A model generated the notes under the pieces. It had not been told where the DNA came from. It did no database searches and saw only the letters and a program-made list of their open reading frames with translations. A stretch of 64,000 nucleotides of DNA from an uncultured Bacteroidales bacterium (GTDB lineage: Bacteria > Bacteroidota > Bacteroidia > Bacteroidales > CAIXZF01), in contig CAIXZF010000051.1 in NCBI GenBank assembly GCA_903923925.1, positions 1-64,000 of the forward strand. Reading direction: 5' to 3'. The position numbers and the translations under genes are program-made. Shown here piece by piece: positions 19,601 to 27,245 of this stretch (positions are counted from its first letter, which is position 1; every line of letters starts with the position of its first letter).

Positions 19601-20033
19601 TTTAGGAATTGTGGCATTGGGGGGGATTGTCGTAAGAAATGGAATATTGATTGTGGAGTTCACTGACGTTTTAAAGGCGAGAGGTCTTAAGACCAGGCAG
19701 GCCATTATTCAGGCGGGTAAAACGAGGATCACTCCGGTAATTTTAACAGCAAGTGCGGCAATGATGGGGCTTATTCCACTGGCATTCGGCATGAATATCA
19801 ACTTTATCAAAATGTTTACGGAGTTAAATCCCGAGCTTCATTTCGGAGGCGACAACGTAGCGTTCTGGGGACCTTTAAGCTGGACCATTATTTTTGGTTT
19901 GAGTTTCGCGACCTTCCTGACCTTATTGTTTGTACCGGCCATGTACCTGCTTGCGTATAAGATGAAGGTAAGGCTAAAGAGAAGAAAAAGTAACAGAATT
20001 GCAGCACAGAAATTAGCGGGACTTTTGAATTAG
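16629..20033 (+). CDS. RND family multidrug/solute efflux permease
   Basis: This 1134-residue protein has the standard RND layout. A first transmembrane helix (about residues 23-40) is followed by a large periplasmic loop with VVSTVYPGTSPEDMENLVTRPIEK. Helices 2-6 include GIVVDDAIVVIENTHRIHKD (about 409-428), which carries the proton-relay Asp pair. A second half repeats the pattern, with GGIVVRNGILIVEFTD in helix 10. The pump is slightly longer than AcrB-type proteins because of a helical insertion after helix 6 (about 500-580). The substrate is unknown. It is the last gene of the TetR-controlled operon and ends at a strong terminator. Confidence 0.96.
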   Translation: MKEKIKEFKEFFATSWAIDNKTSVYVLTVVISLLGLMSYNSIPKEQFPEIVIPTVMVSTVYPGTSPEDMENLVTRPIEKQIKSIADVKKVTSNSLQDFSTIVVEFNTDVVVAEAKQRVKDAVDKAKSDLPNNLPTDPNVMEIDFSEIPIMFLQISGDYDLQRLKKYADIAQDKIESLKEITRVDIVGALEREIQVNVDMYKMQAASVTLTDIGNAIARENMTISGGNVTTYGMKRSIRVVGQFNSPDQINNIVVKTSSGALIYIKDVAEVKDTVKEQESFSRLDGKNVITLNVIKKSGQNLLDATEQIKTIMDNDLKKNVFPSDLKVSITGEQARYTRNTLEELNNTIIIGFILVTIVLMFFMGFNNAFFVGLSVPLSMAVAYMFLPGIGFTMNMMVMFSFIFALGIVVDDAIVVIENTHRIHKDVPDITTAAKQAAGEVFLPILSGTLTTLAPFFPLAFWPGITGKFMHYMPVTVILTLFASLFVAYIINPVFAVSFMKHEYDAVEHKINKKKLWLWTGIMILFGVLLNFAKMPGIGNFLIFASLINLAYRFFIKNYIIWWQQKGWPFFLRIYDRQLVALLKGRAPVYLLLSVLGLFIFTIVLTGIAKPKVRFFPDNNPNNIYVMLTLPVGTDQIVTDSVLQIIEKRVVNVMGKDNPDVESVISNVALGAGDANSFDRATSSEKGKITVNFREYKFRTGPETRTYLDKITEVVKGIPGATITVQKNRMGPPTGKPINIEISSENLANLILDADRFKRYIDSLQIPGIQELKSDFLNNKPEITIDIDRERANREGISTGQIGQEIRNAVFGWEVSKYKELEDEYPIQIRYDAKTRKNIDALLNLKITYRDMNSGLLRQIPLSSVAKVGYSGTYGGIHRKNLKRVITVGSEVSTGYTANEVVAKIRKLAVKFPLHEGSEIKLTGEQEDQAEASSFLGKAMLLSLGLIFFILITQFNSISKTLIILSEVIFSIIGVLLGIIIFKMDISIIMTGLGIVALGGIVVRNGILIVEFTDVLKARGLKTRQAIIQAGKTRITPVILTASAAMMGLIPLAFGMNINFIKMFTELNPELHFGGDNVAFWGPLSWTIIFGLSFATFLTLLFVPAMYLLAYKMKVRLKRRKSNRIAAQKLAGLLN

Positions 20034-20100
20034 GGACAACTATTTGTCCGATTACCAATACCGTTGCATACATGCCGCCACGATGTGGCATTAAAAAATC

Positions 20101-20142
20101 ATAAAGAAGGTGAAAGCATTTCAATGCTTTCACCTTCTTTGG
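20101..20142. terminator. Bidirectional terminator between convergent genes
   Basis: AAAGAAGGTGAAAGCATT (20103-20120) and AATGCTTTCACCTTCTTT (20123-20140) form a perfect 18-bp stem, with only TC between the arms on paper. A-rich and T-rich outer ends lie on each side, so it can serve both the RND gene (plus) and the TPR gene (minus). Confidence 0.85.
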
Positions 20143-20159
20143 TGTTGGAAGGGTTGAGG

Positions 20160-22145
20160 TTATTGACGTGAGGCCAGTGCAAGGTACTCTGCGGCCTTGG
20201 TCTTATTTCCGAGGGCAAGCCAGGTAAAATACAGATCCTGAAGCACAGGTTTATCGTTGGGCTGGAGTTTTAGGGATTTTTCAAAAAACTGCACAGCGTT
20301 TTTATAATCCTTCATGGTATAATATGCTGAGCCAAGAAATTTTAATACTTCAATATTCTGAGGTTGAAGTGTATATGCCTTATACATCAGAGGCACGGCC
20401 TCATCAAGATTACTATAACCGTAGGCTGTAGCCAGGTTGTAAATAATTTCGAAACGCGTATGGTTTAAGGCAAAAAGCTGCAGACAGAGTTTACGCTTTT
20501 GCGCTGTATCAGCTAAAGAACGAAGAATGAGATCGCTGTTTCTCAGCACATTATTTTCGTTTGAATCGAGTTTCAGAACTCTGCAATAGTAATAGATGGT
20601 AGAATCAATGTCTTTTTTGTAATCGTACATCAGGTTGCCCAGCTGGAAAAGGGCGTTCTGGTATGCTGGATGAATTTCAACAGCTTTGTTTATATGTTCA
20701 TAAGCTTTTTGGAGATATTCCTGCTTTTGTGCGCTGTTTTCTGGTTTATTGGCAAGAAAGGCATACCATTCTCCAACAATATCATTACCGCGGGCACTGT
20801 TTGACGATGTTTTGACATCTGTAGAATACAAGGTAAAATCATCTTTCCAGGCAGTATTCCTCGAAATCGTTTTTATGCTGAACAAGACAGAAAAAATAAT
20901 AGTCAGACTTATTGCAACAGTATGGAACTGCCGCGCATTTTTAATCAGAAGTGGAAGTTTTTCGCAAATCAGCCAGGCCATCACTATGCAAAAAAAGAAT
21001 GAGGGGATATAGAGAAAGCGCTCAGCCATGAAGGTTCCTACAGGAAAAAACAGATTTGAAACCGGAGCAAGGGCGATACCAAAGCCAATAATTCCCCAGG
21101 AGATGATGCTCTTACGTTTAAGCAGAATTAGAGCAGAAACTGCCATACCAATGTAAATAATCAATGAAAGAATTGTCCTGAGATCCATCCAGTTAACCAG
21201 CATAATGTGATACGGATAGTAATCCCAGGTAAGTGGATGCGGGAACACTAAAAGTTTAATATATAACCCCAGTGTATAAACTATTGTGGCATATTTTTGA
21301 GAAATTGTAGCCTGAACGAATGGATTATCAAGCAGTTCATTTGAAGGCATTGTTTTCAGCCCTGAAAGAACTCCCTGTCTGATAATTACAAATAATACTG
21401 TAGCGAATACTATCGGCAAAAGAATCTCAATATAGTTTCTGACCTTTGCTGATCTGAAGAAATATACTGTTAAGGGTATTATTAGGACAAAAGTTGCAGC
21501 GATTTCCTTTGACATAAGTGCAAGGAAAAATGAGAAAAATGCATACAACAGCAGCAGTGGCTTTTTACTGTCGAGATATTTTAACACAAGTTGCAAGCTT
21601 AAAAGTGAGCCGAGAAAAGCCATTATCTCATCTCTGCCCTTGATGTTTGCAACAACTTCGGTATGAATGGGATGCGCCATGAAAAGAAGCGTTGCTATCA
21701 ATGGGATATGCAGGTACCAGGAACGTTTTTCCTCGGGTAGAAACAACAATTTCAGTACGCTATAAAGGCAAAAGCCTGTAAGTATAAAAAGCAGGATATT
21801 AATAAAATGACTCAGATGTGGATTTTTTCCAAACATTTCGAACTCAACAGCAAAAGTTACCATTGAAAGCGGACGATAGCGTCCTCCGGCCAGCATTACT
21901 TCCTTTTCTCCGAAATACCCTGCAAAAAAATGTTTGCTTACCAGGTTCCCAATCCCTTCAATCCCTTCTTTGGTGAATTTGTTCTCCGTTATTACGTAGA
22001 TATCGTCGAGCGCATAGTCGTTTGCGATGGTATTGCCGTAGAGGATGAACCCAAAAAGGGCGAGAATAAAGAAAATTAGGGTATTTTTGGGTGCTGCATG
22101 CAATCCCTGAAGTTGTTTATCGTTTTTCTGCCTGCTTTTACTCAT
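20160..22145 (-). CDS. TMTC-like GT-C membrane glycosyltransferase with C-terminal TPR repeats
   Basis: This 661-residue protein has an N-terminal helix, then a first external loop with NDYALDDIYVITENKF (about residues 41-56), whose acidic pair fits GT-C catalysis, and GGRYRPLSMVTFAVEFEMFG. About ten hydrophobic helices follow, with MAHPIHTEVVANIKGRDEI between them, closely resembling the HPIHTEAVA block of TMTC O-mannosyltransferases. The last 170 residues hold several TPR repeats (for example YQNALFQLGNLMYDYKKDID). Transfer of a sugar from a lipid carrier to exported proteins is the likely role. The start is divergent from the PAP2 gene. Confidence 0.78.
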   Translation of the reverse strand: MSKSRQKNDKQLQGLHAAPKNTLIFFILALFGFILYGNTIANDYALDDIYVITENKFTKEGIEGIGNLVSKHFFAGYFGEKEVMLAGGRYRPLSMVTFAVEFEMFGKNPHLSHFINILLFILTGFCLYSVLKLLFLPEEKRSWYLHIPLIATLLFMAHPIHTEVVANIKGRDEIMAFLGSLLSLQLVLKYLDSKKPLLLLYAFFSFFLALMSKEIAATFVLIIPLTVYFFRSAKVRNYIEILLPIVFATVLFVIIRQGVLSGLKTMPSNELLDNPFVQATISQKYATIVYTLGLYIKLLVFPHPLTWDYYPYHIMLVNWMDLRTILSLIIYIGMAVSALILLKRKSIISWGIIGFGIALAPVSNLFFPVGTFMAERFLYIPSFFFCIVMAWLICEKLPLLIKNARQFHTVAISLTIIFSVLFSIKTISRNTAWKDDFTLYSTDVKTSSNSARGNDIVGEWYAFLANKPENSAQKQEYLQKAYEHINKAVEIHPAYQNALFQLGNLMYDYKKDIDSTIYYYCRVLKLDSNENNVLRNSDLILRSLADTAQKRKLCLQLFALNHTRFEIIYNLATAYGYSNLDEAVPLMYKAYTLQPQNIEVLKFLGSAYYTMKDYKNAVQFFEKSLKLQPNDKPVLQDLYFTWLALGNKTKAAEYLALASRQ

Positions 22146-22188
22146 AACATTGAAATTGGAAGTTCACGAAATTACTCGTTTTTTAAGT

Positions 22189-22890
22189 ATGGCCAAATTT
22201 GCTTTTTTAGCAATTGTTCTGGCTATATTTTCAACAGGAATTGCTGCACAGACTGCCGATACAAATGCTGTATCAATCGTAAAAAGCAGTCCTGATTCAT
22301 ATAAATATCTCATCCCTCCTGCTCTGACAATATCATCCGGAATTCTTATAAGTAATTCGATAGGATGGCCATTTCCGGCAAGTGATGCACGCAGTTTTGT
22401 GCAGCACAATATTGGCTTTGCACATACTGAAGTTGATAATTACCTGCAATTTGCTCCGGCAGCTGCAGTTGGCGGTTTGCAACTGTCCGGAATTAAAGGA
22501 AAGAACAGTGTAAGTGATGAGTTTTTCCTATATGTACTTTCATTAGCACTCCAAACAGTTATTGTTTACCCCCTCAAAGAGTATACAGGTGTTCTCCGAC
22601 CCGATGGGAGTGCAAGGAATTCAATGCCATCAGGACATACCTCAACGGCATTTGCAGGAGCAACCTTCATGTATCTCGAATACAGGGATGTTAGCCCGTG
22701 GTACGGTGTTGCAGCCTACACCTCTGCTGCGGGAATTGGTTCTATGCGAATTATGAGGGACAGGCACTGGCTATCGGATGTTCTGGTAGGTGCCGGAATC
22801 GGTATTCTGTGTACGCGCGCTGCCTATGCACTATATCCTGTGATTAAAAAGAAAGCCAGAAAACATTGCGCAGGAATCCGTGTTAAATAA
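22189..22890 (+). CDS. PAP2 superfamily lipid phosphatase
   Basis: From the ATG at 22189 this is a 233-residue protein with a signal-like N-terminus (MAKFAFLAIVLAIFSTGIAAQ). It carries the three PAP2 motifs: KEYTGVLRP (motif 1), PSGHTSTAFAGA (motif 2, catalytic His) and SMRIMRDRHWLSDVLVGAGIG (motif 3, nucleophile His). A longer frame would need a TTG at 22150. Family members dephosphorylate undecaprenyl-pyrophosphate or phospholipid phosphates at the membrane. It is followed after 24 bp by a membrane metallophosphoesterase, so a shared role in lipid phosphate turnover is possible. Confidence 0.88.
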   Translation: MAKFAFLAIVLAIFSTGIAAQTADTNAVSIVKSSPDSYKYLIPPALTISSGILISNSIGWPFPASDARSFVQHNIGFAHTEVDNYLQFAPAAAVGGLQLSGIKGKNSVSDEFFLYVLSLALQTVIVYPLKEYTGVLRPDGSARNSMPSGHTSTAFAGATFMYLEYRDVSPWYGVAAYTSAAGIGSMRIMRDRHWLSDVLVGAGIGILCTRAAYALYPVIKKKARKHCAGIRVK

Positions 22891-22914
22891 TACCTATCTA
22901 ATTCCTAAATTTTA

Positions 22915-24078
22915 ATGAAATCTTCAGCTTTTTTTATTTTTTTCAGTATAGTTATCACACTTTACAGTCTGCTTAATTTCTTAGTGTACATCAGGGGAAT
23001 TCAGGCTTTATCCGGATATCCTTTATTAAAACCTTGGTATTCAGTTATTTTTGGGATTTTAGCCCTTACTTATATTGTCGGTCGTTTTCTTGAAAAAACA
23101 AGTTTAGTTCTAACAAGTGAAGTACTTACCAGAATCGGTTCCTTTTGGCTGGCTGCCTTTTTCTACTTTCTTCTTGTAATACTGGTGTTTGATATCCTCA
23201 GAGCAATAAATTATTTTCTTCCCTATTTCCCGGAATTTGTTGTTGCGAACTATTTAAAGATAAAGCTCTATTTGTTTTCCGGAGCCGTAATTCTTGTTGC
23301 TTCTATACTTGTTGCAGGGTATATCAACGCCCGAAATCCAAGGATAACAAAGCTCACGCTTACAATTAACAAGGAGGTTCCGGGGAAGCCCGACCTTCAT
23401 ATTGTTTTTGTAAGTGATATTCATTTGGGCACTGTTATCCGGAAAAACCGGATCCGGGAAATTGTGGAAAAGATTAACAGTTTAAAGCCCGACCTAATAA
23501 TTATGGGAGGAGATGTTGTGGATGAGGATATTGCTCCTGTTATCAGGCAAAACCTCGGTGAAGAACTCCTGAGTTTGAAGGCGCCTCTAGGGGTTATTTC
23601 AGTTACCGGTAACCATGAATACATCGGAGGAGCTGATGCTGCTGTTAAATACCTTAGGGAACATGGACTAAATGTTTTAAGAGACACGGCAATACTTGTT
23701 GACGGAAGATTTTACATTGCCGGCAGAGAGGATAAGGACCGTGAACGATTTACGGGTAAGCCAAGGAAAGAAATTACTGACATTCTGTCAGCAGTTGATA
23801 AATCGCTTCCGATCATTTTAATCGATCATCAGCCATTTCACCTTGAAAAAGCTGAGCAGGCCGGTGTTGACCTGCAATTATCAGGACATACGCATCATGG
23901 GCAGCTGTGGCCTTTCGGCTATATAACCAGTAAAATTTATGAAGTTAGCCGCGGATATAAAAAGAAAGGCAATTCACATTTCTTCGTTTCAACAGGTCTG
24001 GGAACATGGGGTCCACCCGTACGAACAGGGAACCGGCCGGAAATTGTGGACATACACCTCTCATTCCTAAAGAATTAA
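22915..24078 (+). CDS. Membrane-anchored metallophosphoesterase (YkuE/YaeI-like)
   Basis: A 387-residue protein with four N-terminal hydrophobic helices (about residues 1-150). A calcineurin-like phosphoesterase domain follows, with all metal-binding blocks: FVSDIHLGTVIRKNRI (Asp, His), GGDVVDEDI (Asp), VTGNHEYIGG (Asn, His), ILIDHQPFHLE (His) and LSGHTHHGQLWPFG (His-x-His). Membrane-anchored relatives act on lipid phosphates or glycolipids. It is probably co-transcribed with the PAP2 gene. Confidence 0.88.
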   Translation: MKSSAFFIFFSIVITLYSLLNFLVYIRGIQALSGYPLLKPWYSVIFGILALTYIVGRFLEKTSLVLTSEVLTRIGSFWLAAFFYFLLVILVFDILRAINYFLPYFPEFVVANYLKIKLYLFSGAVILVASILVAGYINARNPRITKLTLTINKEVPGKPDLHIVFVSDIHLGTVIRKNRIREIVEKINSLKPDLIIMGGDVVDEDIAPVIRQNLGEELLSLKAPLGVISVTGNHEYIGGADAAVKYLREHGLNVLRDTAILVDGRFYIAGREDKDRERFTGKPRKEITDILSAVDKSLPIILIDHQPFHLEKAEQAGVDLQLSGHTHHGQLWPFGYITSKIYEVSRGYKKKGNSHFFVSTGLGTWGPPVRTGNRPEIVDIHLSFLKN

Positions 24079-24383
24079 GTGTACTTACGGCTTTCTTTAA
24101 CAGGCCTCATTTTTGCGGGTGCTTGAAATTATTTAACAATTTTGAAAATATTTTTTTCTTTTCAAGCAACCCTCAATATCATTTCCGGTCTTTAATGCAA
24201 ATAAAGGTAGTGAACTATGTCGCGAAGTAGTTCATCATCAGCAGTATACCGCTGAAAACAGTTGTGAAATATCTATAAATGTAACTAAATATCATTTTAT
24301 CATTAAATTAAACTGGCACAGTAGTTGTCTAATCTTTTATTGTCTAAATTAAACAAAAAAAACAAATTTTAACAGTACATATC
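24079..24383. other. Intergenic region with an imperfect hairpin
   Basis: GGGTGCTTGAAA (24117-24128) pairs with TTTCAAGCAACCC (24160-24172) with one bulged base around a 31-nt AT-rich loop. It could end the PAP2/phosphoesterase transcript. The rest is AT-rich. No exact TAnnTTTG box and no gene were found. Confidence 0.4.
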
Positions 24384-25661
24384 ATGAAAACAAAAATCAT
24401 ATCAAGCACAATATTATTCTTTACTTTTTGCTTCAGCATATTTATGTCAGAGAATGCAATTGCAAAAAATCCTTCACCAAGTTCACCAGCAGCATCAAAT
24501 ACTATCACTGGTCATTTATATTATGCCGGAACTACTCCTCTGGGAATGTTCTCCAGCAGTCTTAGTCTGATTTCAGAAGGCGTTACCATCAACACTGTTC
24601 AAACAGACCTCAACGGAAATTACATTTTTACCGATGTTGCCGACGGAACATACAGAATTTTACCAAGCACTTCAATTCCGTGGGGTGGAGTTAATGCAAC
24701 CGACAGTTACCTTATGATGCTGCATTTTATTCAGGATAGTCCTTTAACCGGAATTGAGTTTATTGCTTCAGATGTATACCGCAACGGATATATTAATTCT
24801 TTTGATGCTCTTGCAACAGCTAAAAGATTTGTTGGTCTCGACGGTACATTTGCAATTGGTGATTTTTACTTTGAGAATCCTATTGTTACTATAAGTGGTG
24901 GCACAGTACAAATAGTTGATATTTATGGTATTGCATATGGTGATTCTGACGGTTCTTACACATTTTCGGCTGGTGGAAAGCAGGATGCTTCAATATCCTT
25001 ATCAGGAAACTCAGTTTTGAACTTCAGTGCAGGACAGGACATTTCGATACCAATAGGGATCTCCAATACAGAAGGTATGAATGCGATTTCGCTAAGTTTG
25101 ATGTATTCGCCGCAGCAAATGGAAATTACTTCAGTAACAACAGATCTAAGCGGAGGTACATTTATATATAATGTTAGCAGGGATAATATTAAAATTTCAT
25201 GGTATGATGTCAACGCGATTCAGACAAGTTCAGAAGTTCCAAGTTTTACAATTAACGCAAAACTTTCTTCAAAATTAACATCAAATCAAAACATTAATTT
25301 ATCAATTGATCCTTCGAGTGAAATAGCCGGAGACAAAGGGGTACGCTCATCAAACTCAAGTATTTCATTACCTGAAATTAAAATTGCTCAAAACAGCCAG
25401 AATGATGGAGCTACTTTGAGAATTTCTCCAAATCCGGTTTGCAACGATTGTAAGATCAGTTATTTTTCGCTGCAATCTCAATCCGGGTCAATAAAAGTGA
25501 AAAACCTTTTAGGAGCAGTGCTTTTTGAAGAAGGTTTTAATCTTGAGAATGGAAGCAATTCGAAATTAATTTCCATGAATGATCTGCCAAAAGGAATTTA
25601 TATTGTAGAGATCTGGTCGGAAAACAAGAAACTGGAATCTAAGAAGATTGTAAAAAGTTAA
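24384..25661 (+). CDS. T9SS-exported protein with dockerin-like and cohesin-like modules
   Basis: A 425-residue protein with a signal peptide (about 1-27). A carboxypeptidase-regulatory-like beta domain spans about 40-95 (ITGHLYYAGTTPLG to GTYRILP). Two dockerin-like half repeats follow: NATDSYLMMLHFI, and SDVYRNGYINSFDALATAKR, a Ca-binding DxxxNGxINxxD loop. A cohesin-like beta domain spans about 215-310 (GQDISIPIGISNTEGMNAIS, LMYSPQQMEITSV). The C-terminus is a type A T9SS sorting domain (LRISPNPV, LPKGIYIVEI, KKIVKS). It is predicted to be secreted and attached at the cell surface. Its dockerin part is closely similar to the C-terminus of the C25 peptidase at 56647. Confidence 0.82.
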   Translation: MKTKIISSTILFFTFCFSIFMSENAIAKNPSPSSPAASNTITGHLYYAGTTPLGMFSSSLSLISEGVTINTVQTDLNGNYIFTDVADGTYRILPSTSIPWGGVNATDSYLMMLHFIQDSPLTGIEFIASDVYRNGYINSFDALATAKRFVGLDGTFAIGDFYFENPIVTISGGTVQIVDIYGIAYGDSDGSYTFSAGGKQDASISLSGNSVLNFSAGQDISIPIGISNTEGMNAISLSLMYSPQQMEITSVTTDLSGGTFIYNVSRDNIKISWYDVNAIQTSSEVPSFTINAKLSSKLTSNQNINLSIDPSSEIAGDKGVRSSNSSISLPEIKIAQNSQNDGATLRISPNPVCNDCKISYFSLQSQSGSIKVKNLLGAVLFEEGFNLENGSNSKLISMNDLPKGIYIVEIWSENKKLESKKIVKS

Positions 25662-25691
25662 GTTTTCGTTCAATCTCATTCGCACCAAAAG

Positions 25692-25727
25692 GAGGGTGAC
25701 CAAAAAAGGGTCATCCTCTTTTTTTTT
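25692..25727 (+). terminator. Rho-independent terminator
   Basis: GAGGGTGACC (25692-25701) pairs with GGTCATCCTC (25709-25718) around an A-rich loop, followed by a run of nine T (25719-25727). It ends the T9SS protein gene. Confidence 0.9.
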
Positions 25728-26009
25728 CTGTTTTGCACACTTTTTGAATTTACCGTCTGTAAGCTTTTATTATATTGATGTCGCTGATGGGGCTTTATTT
25801 TTCACCACTGCAGGCAATTAGAGCACAATAGAATTATGATCTAACAGCATGATAAAGAGAAATTTAAATGAATTAGTCCAGGCAATTGGGGGTTAAAAAC
25901 GAAATAATTGCGGAGATAATGGCTATTGTTGGATTATTTACACTTCACTTGATTATTAATCCTAATTGTGGCTCCTAAGTGGAGAAATAGTTCATTAAAG
26001 GGAAAGCAG
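25728..26009. other. Intergenic region without a visible gene
   Basis: About 280 bp of AT-rich sequence between a terminator and the hflX promoter. No long frame, repeat or RNA-like structure was recognised. Confidence 0.4.
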
Positions 26010-26017
26010 TACCTTTG
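26010..26017 (+). promoter_or_regulatory. Promoter -7 box of hflX-lnt
   Basis: TACCTTTG lies 16 bp before the ATG at 26034. It lies inside the longer frame from GTG 25968, which argues against that start. Confidence 0.65.
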
Positions 26018-26033
26018 CAAAAACAAGCCTTTA

Positions 26034-27245
26034 ATGATAGATACTGCAAAGCGTAAAGAAACCGGGATACTTGTGGGTATTATTACCTCAAAGCAAGATG
26101 AAACGAGGGTAAAGGAATATCTTGATGAGCTTGCATTTTTACTTGATACTGCGGGGGGAGTGTTAAAGAAACGATTCACCCAGCGTTTGGATATGCCTGA
26201 CCGAAGGACATGTGTAGGTCAGGGCAAATTGCAGGATATAAAAGCCTACGTGAAAGAGCATGAGATTGACATGGCCATTTTTGACGAAGAGCTCACCCCA
26301 TCGCAGGTTAGGAATATCGAAAATGAACTGGGCTGTAAAATCCTTGACAGAAGCGGACTGATTCTTGATATTTTTGCTCGCCGTGCGCGCACTGCTCATG
26401 CCCGGACGCAGGTGGAGCTTGCTCAATATGAATACCTTCTGCCGAGACTTACGCGTATGTGGACTCACCTTGAGAAACAGCAGGGAGGTATCGGAATGAA
26501 AGGACCGGGAGAAACGGAAATTGAAACCGACCGTCGTATCATTCGGCAGAAAATTGCGTTGCTGAAGGAAAAGCTGGTACTTATCGACAAACAAAAAGCC
26601 ACACAGCGGAAGAACAGGGGCGGTATGGTTCGTGTTGCCCTGGTTGGATATACCAATGTCGGAAAATCAACCCTGATGAATCAGCTTAGCAAATCAGATG
26701 TGTTTGCTGAGGATAAACTCTTTGCCACTCTAGACACTACCGTCAGGAAAGTTGTGATCGGAAATCTTCCGCATTTACTGAGCGATACTGTTGGTTTCAT
26801 ACGGAAATTGCCTCATACTTTAATTGAGTCCTTCAAATCGACACTTGATGAGGTGAGAGAATCAGATATCCTGATCCATGTTATCGACATTTCTCATCCC
26901 GATTTTGAGGAGCAATTAAAAGTTGTGAAACAAACTCTCGACGAAATAGGGGCAGCTGATAAACATACTATTTATCTTTTCAATAAAATAGATGCCTATT
27001 CCTATGTTGTAAAGGATGAAGACGATCTGACGCCTGCCACAAAAGAAAACATGAGTCTCGAGGATATGAAAAATACCTGGATGGCGAAGGATAATATGCC
27101 ATCACTATTCATTTCAGCAAAGAATAAAACCAATATTGATGTGCTGAGGCGACTGCTTTTTGAGGAAGTAAGAAAAATACATGTTACCCGTTATCCCTAC
27201 GATAAATTACAGTTTTTTGAGGAAACCCTAAAAACTCCTGAATGA
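26034..27245 (+). CDS. hflX: Ribosome-associated GTPase HflX
   Basis: From the ATG at 26034 (MIDTAKRKETGILVGII) this is a 403-residue GTPase that splits stalled ribosomes under stress. The N-terminal HflX domain has VGQGKLQDIKAYV and a C-terminal helical arm with GPGETEIETDRRIIRQKI. The G domain shows G1 VGYTNVGKSTLMNQL, G3 LSDTVGFIRKLP and G4 FNKID. The normal start is favoured by homology and by the promoter position. It overlaps lnt by 4 bp (ATGA). Confidence 0.96.
   Translation: MIDTAKRKETGILVGIITSKQDETRVKEYLDELAFLLDTAGGVLKKRFTQRLDMPDRRTCVGQGKLQDIKAYVKEHEIDMAIFDEELTPSQVRNIENELGCKILDRSGLILDIFARRARTAHARTQVELAQYEYLLPRLTRMWTHLEKQQGGIGMKGPGETEIETDRRIIRQKIALLKEKLVLIDKQKATQRKNRGGMVRVALVGYTNVGKSTLMNQLSKSDVFAEDKLFATLDTTVRKVVIGNLPHLLSDTVGFIRKLPHTLIESFKSTLDEVRESDILIHVIDISHPDFEEQLKVVKQTLDEIGAADKHTIYLFNKIDAYSYVVKDEDDLTPATKENMSLEDMKNTWMAKDNMPSLFISAKNKTNIDVLRRLLFEEVRKIHVTRYPYDKLQFFEETLKTPE

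Noticed and set aside
22150..22188. TTG start for the PAP2 protein
   Set aside because: The ATG at 22189 gives a proper signal-like N-terminus; the extension is polar and starts almost at the divergent gene.
25968..26033. GTG start for hflX
   Set aside because: The TACCTTTG promoter at 26010-26017 lies inside the extension and the HflX pattern begins after 26034.
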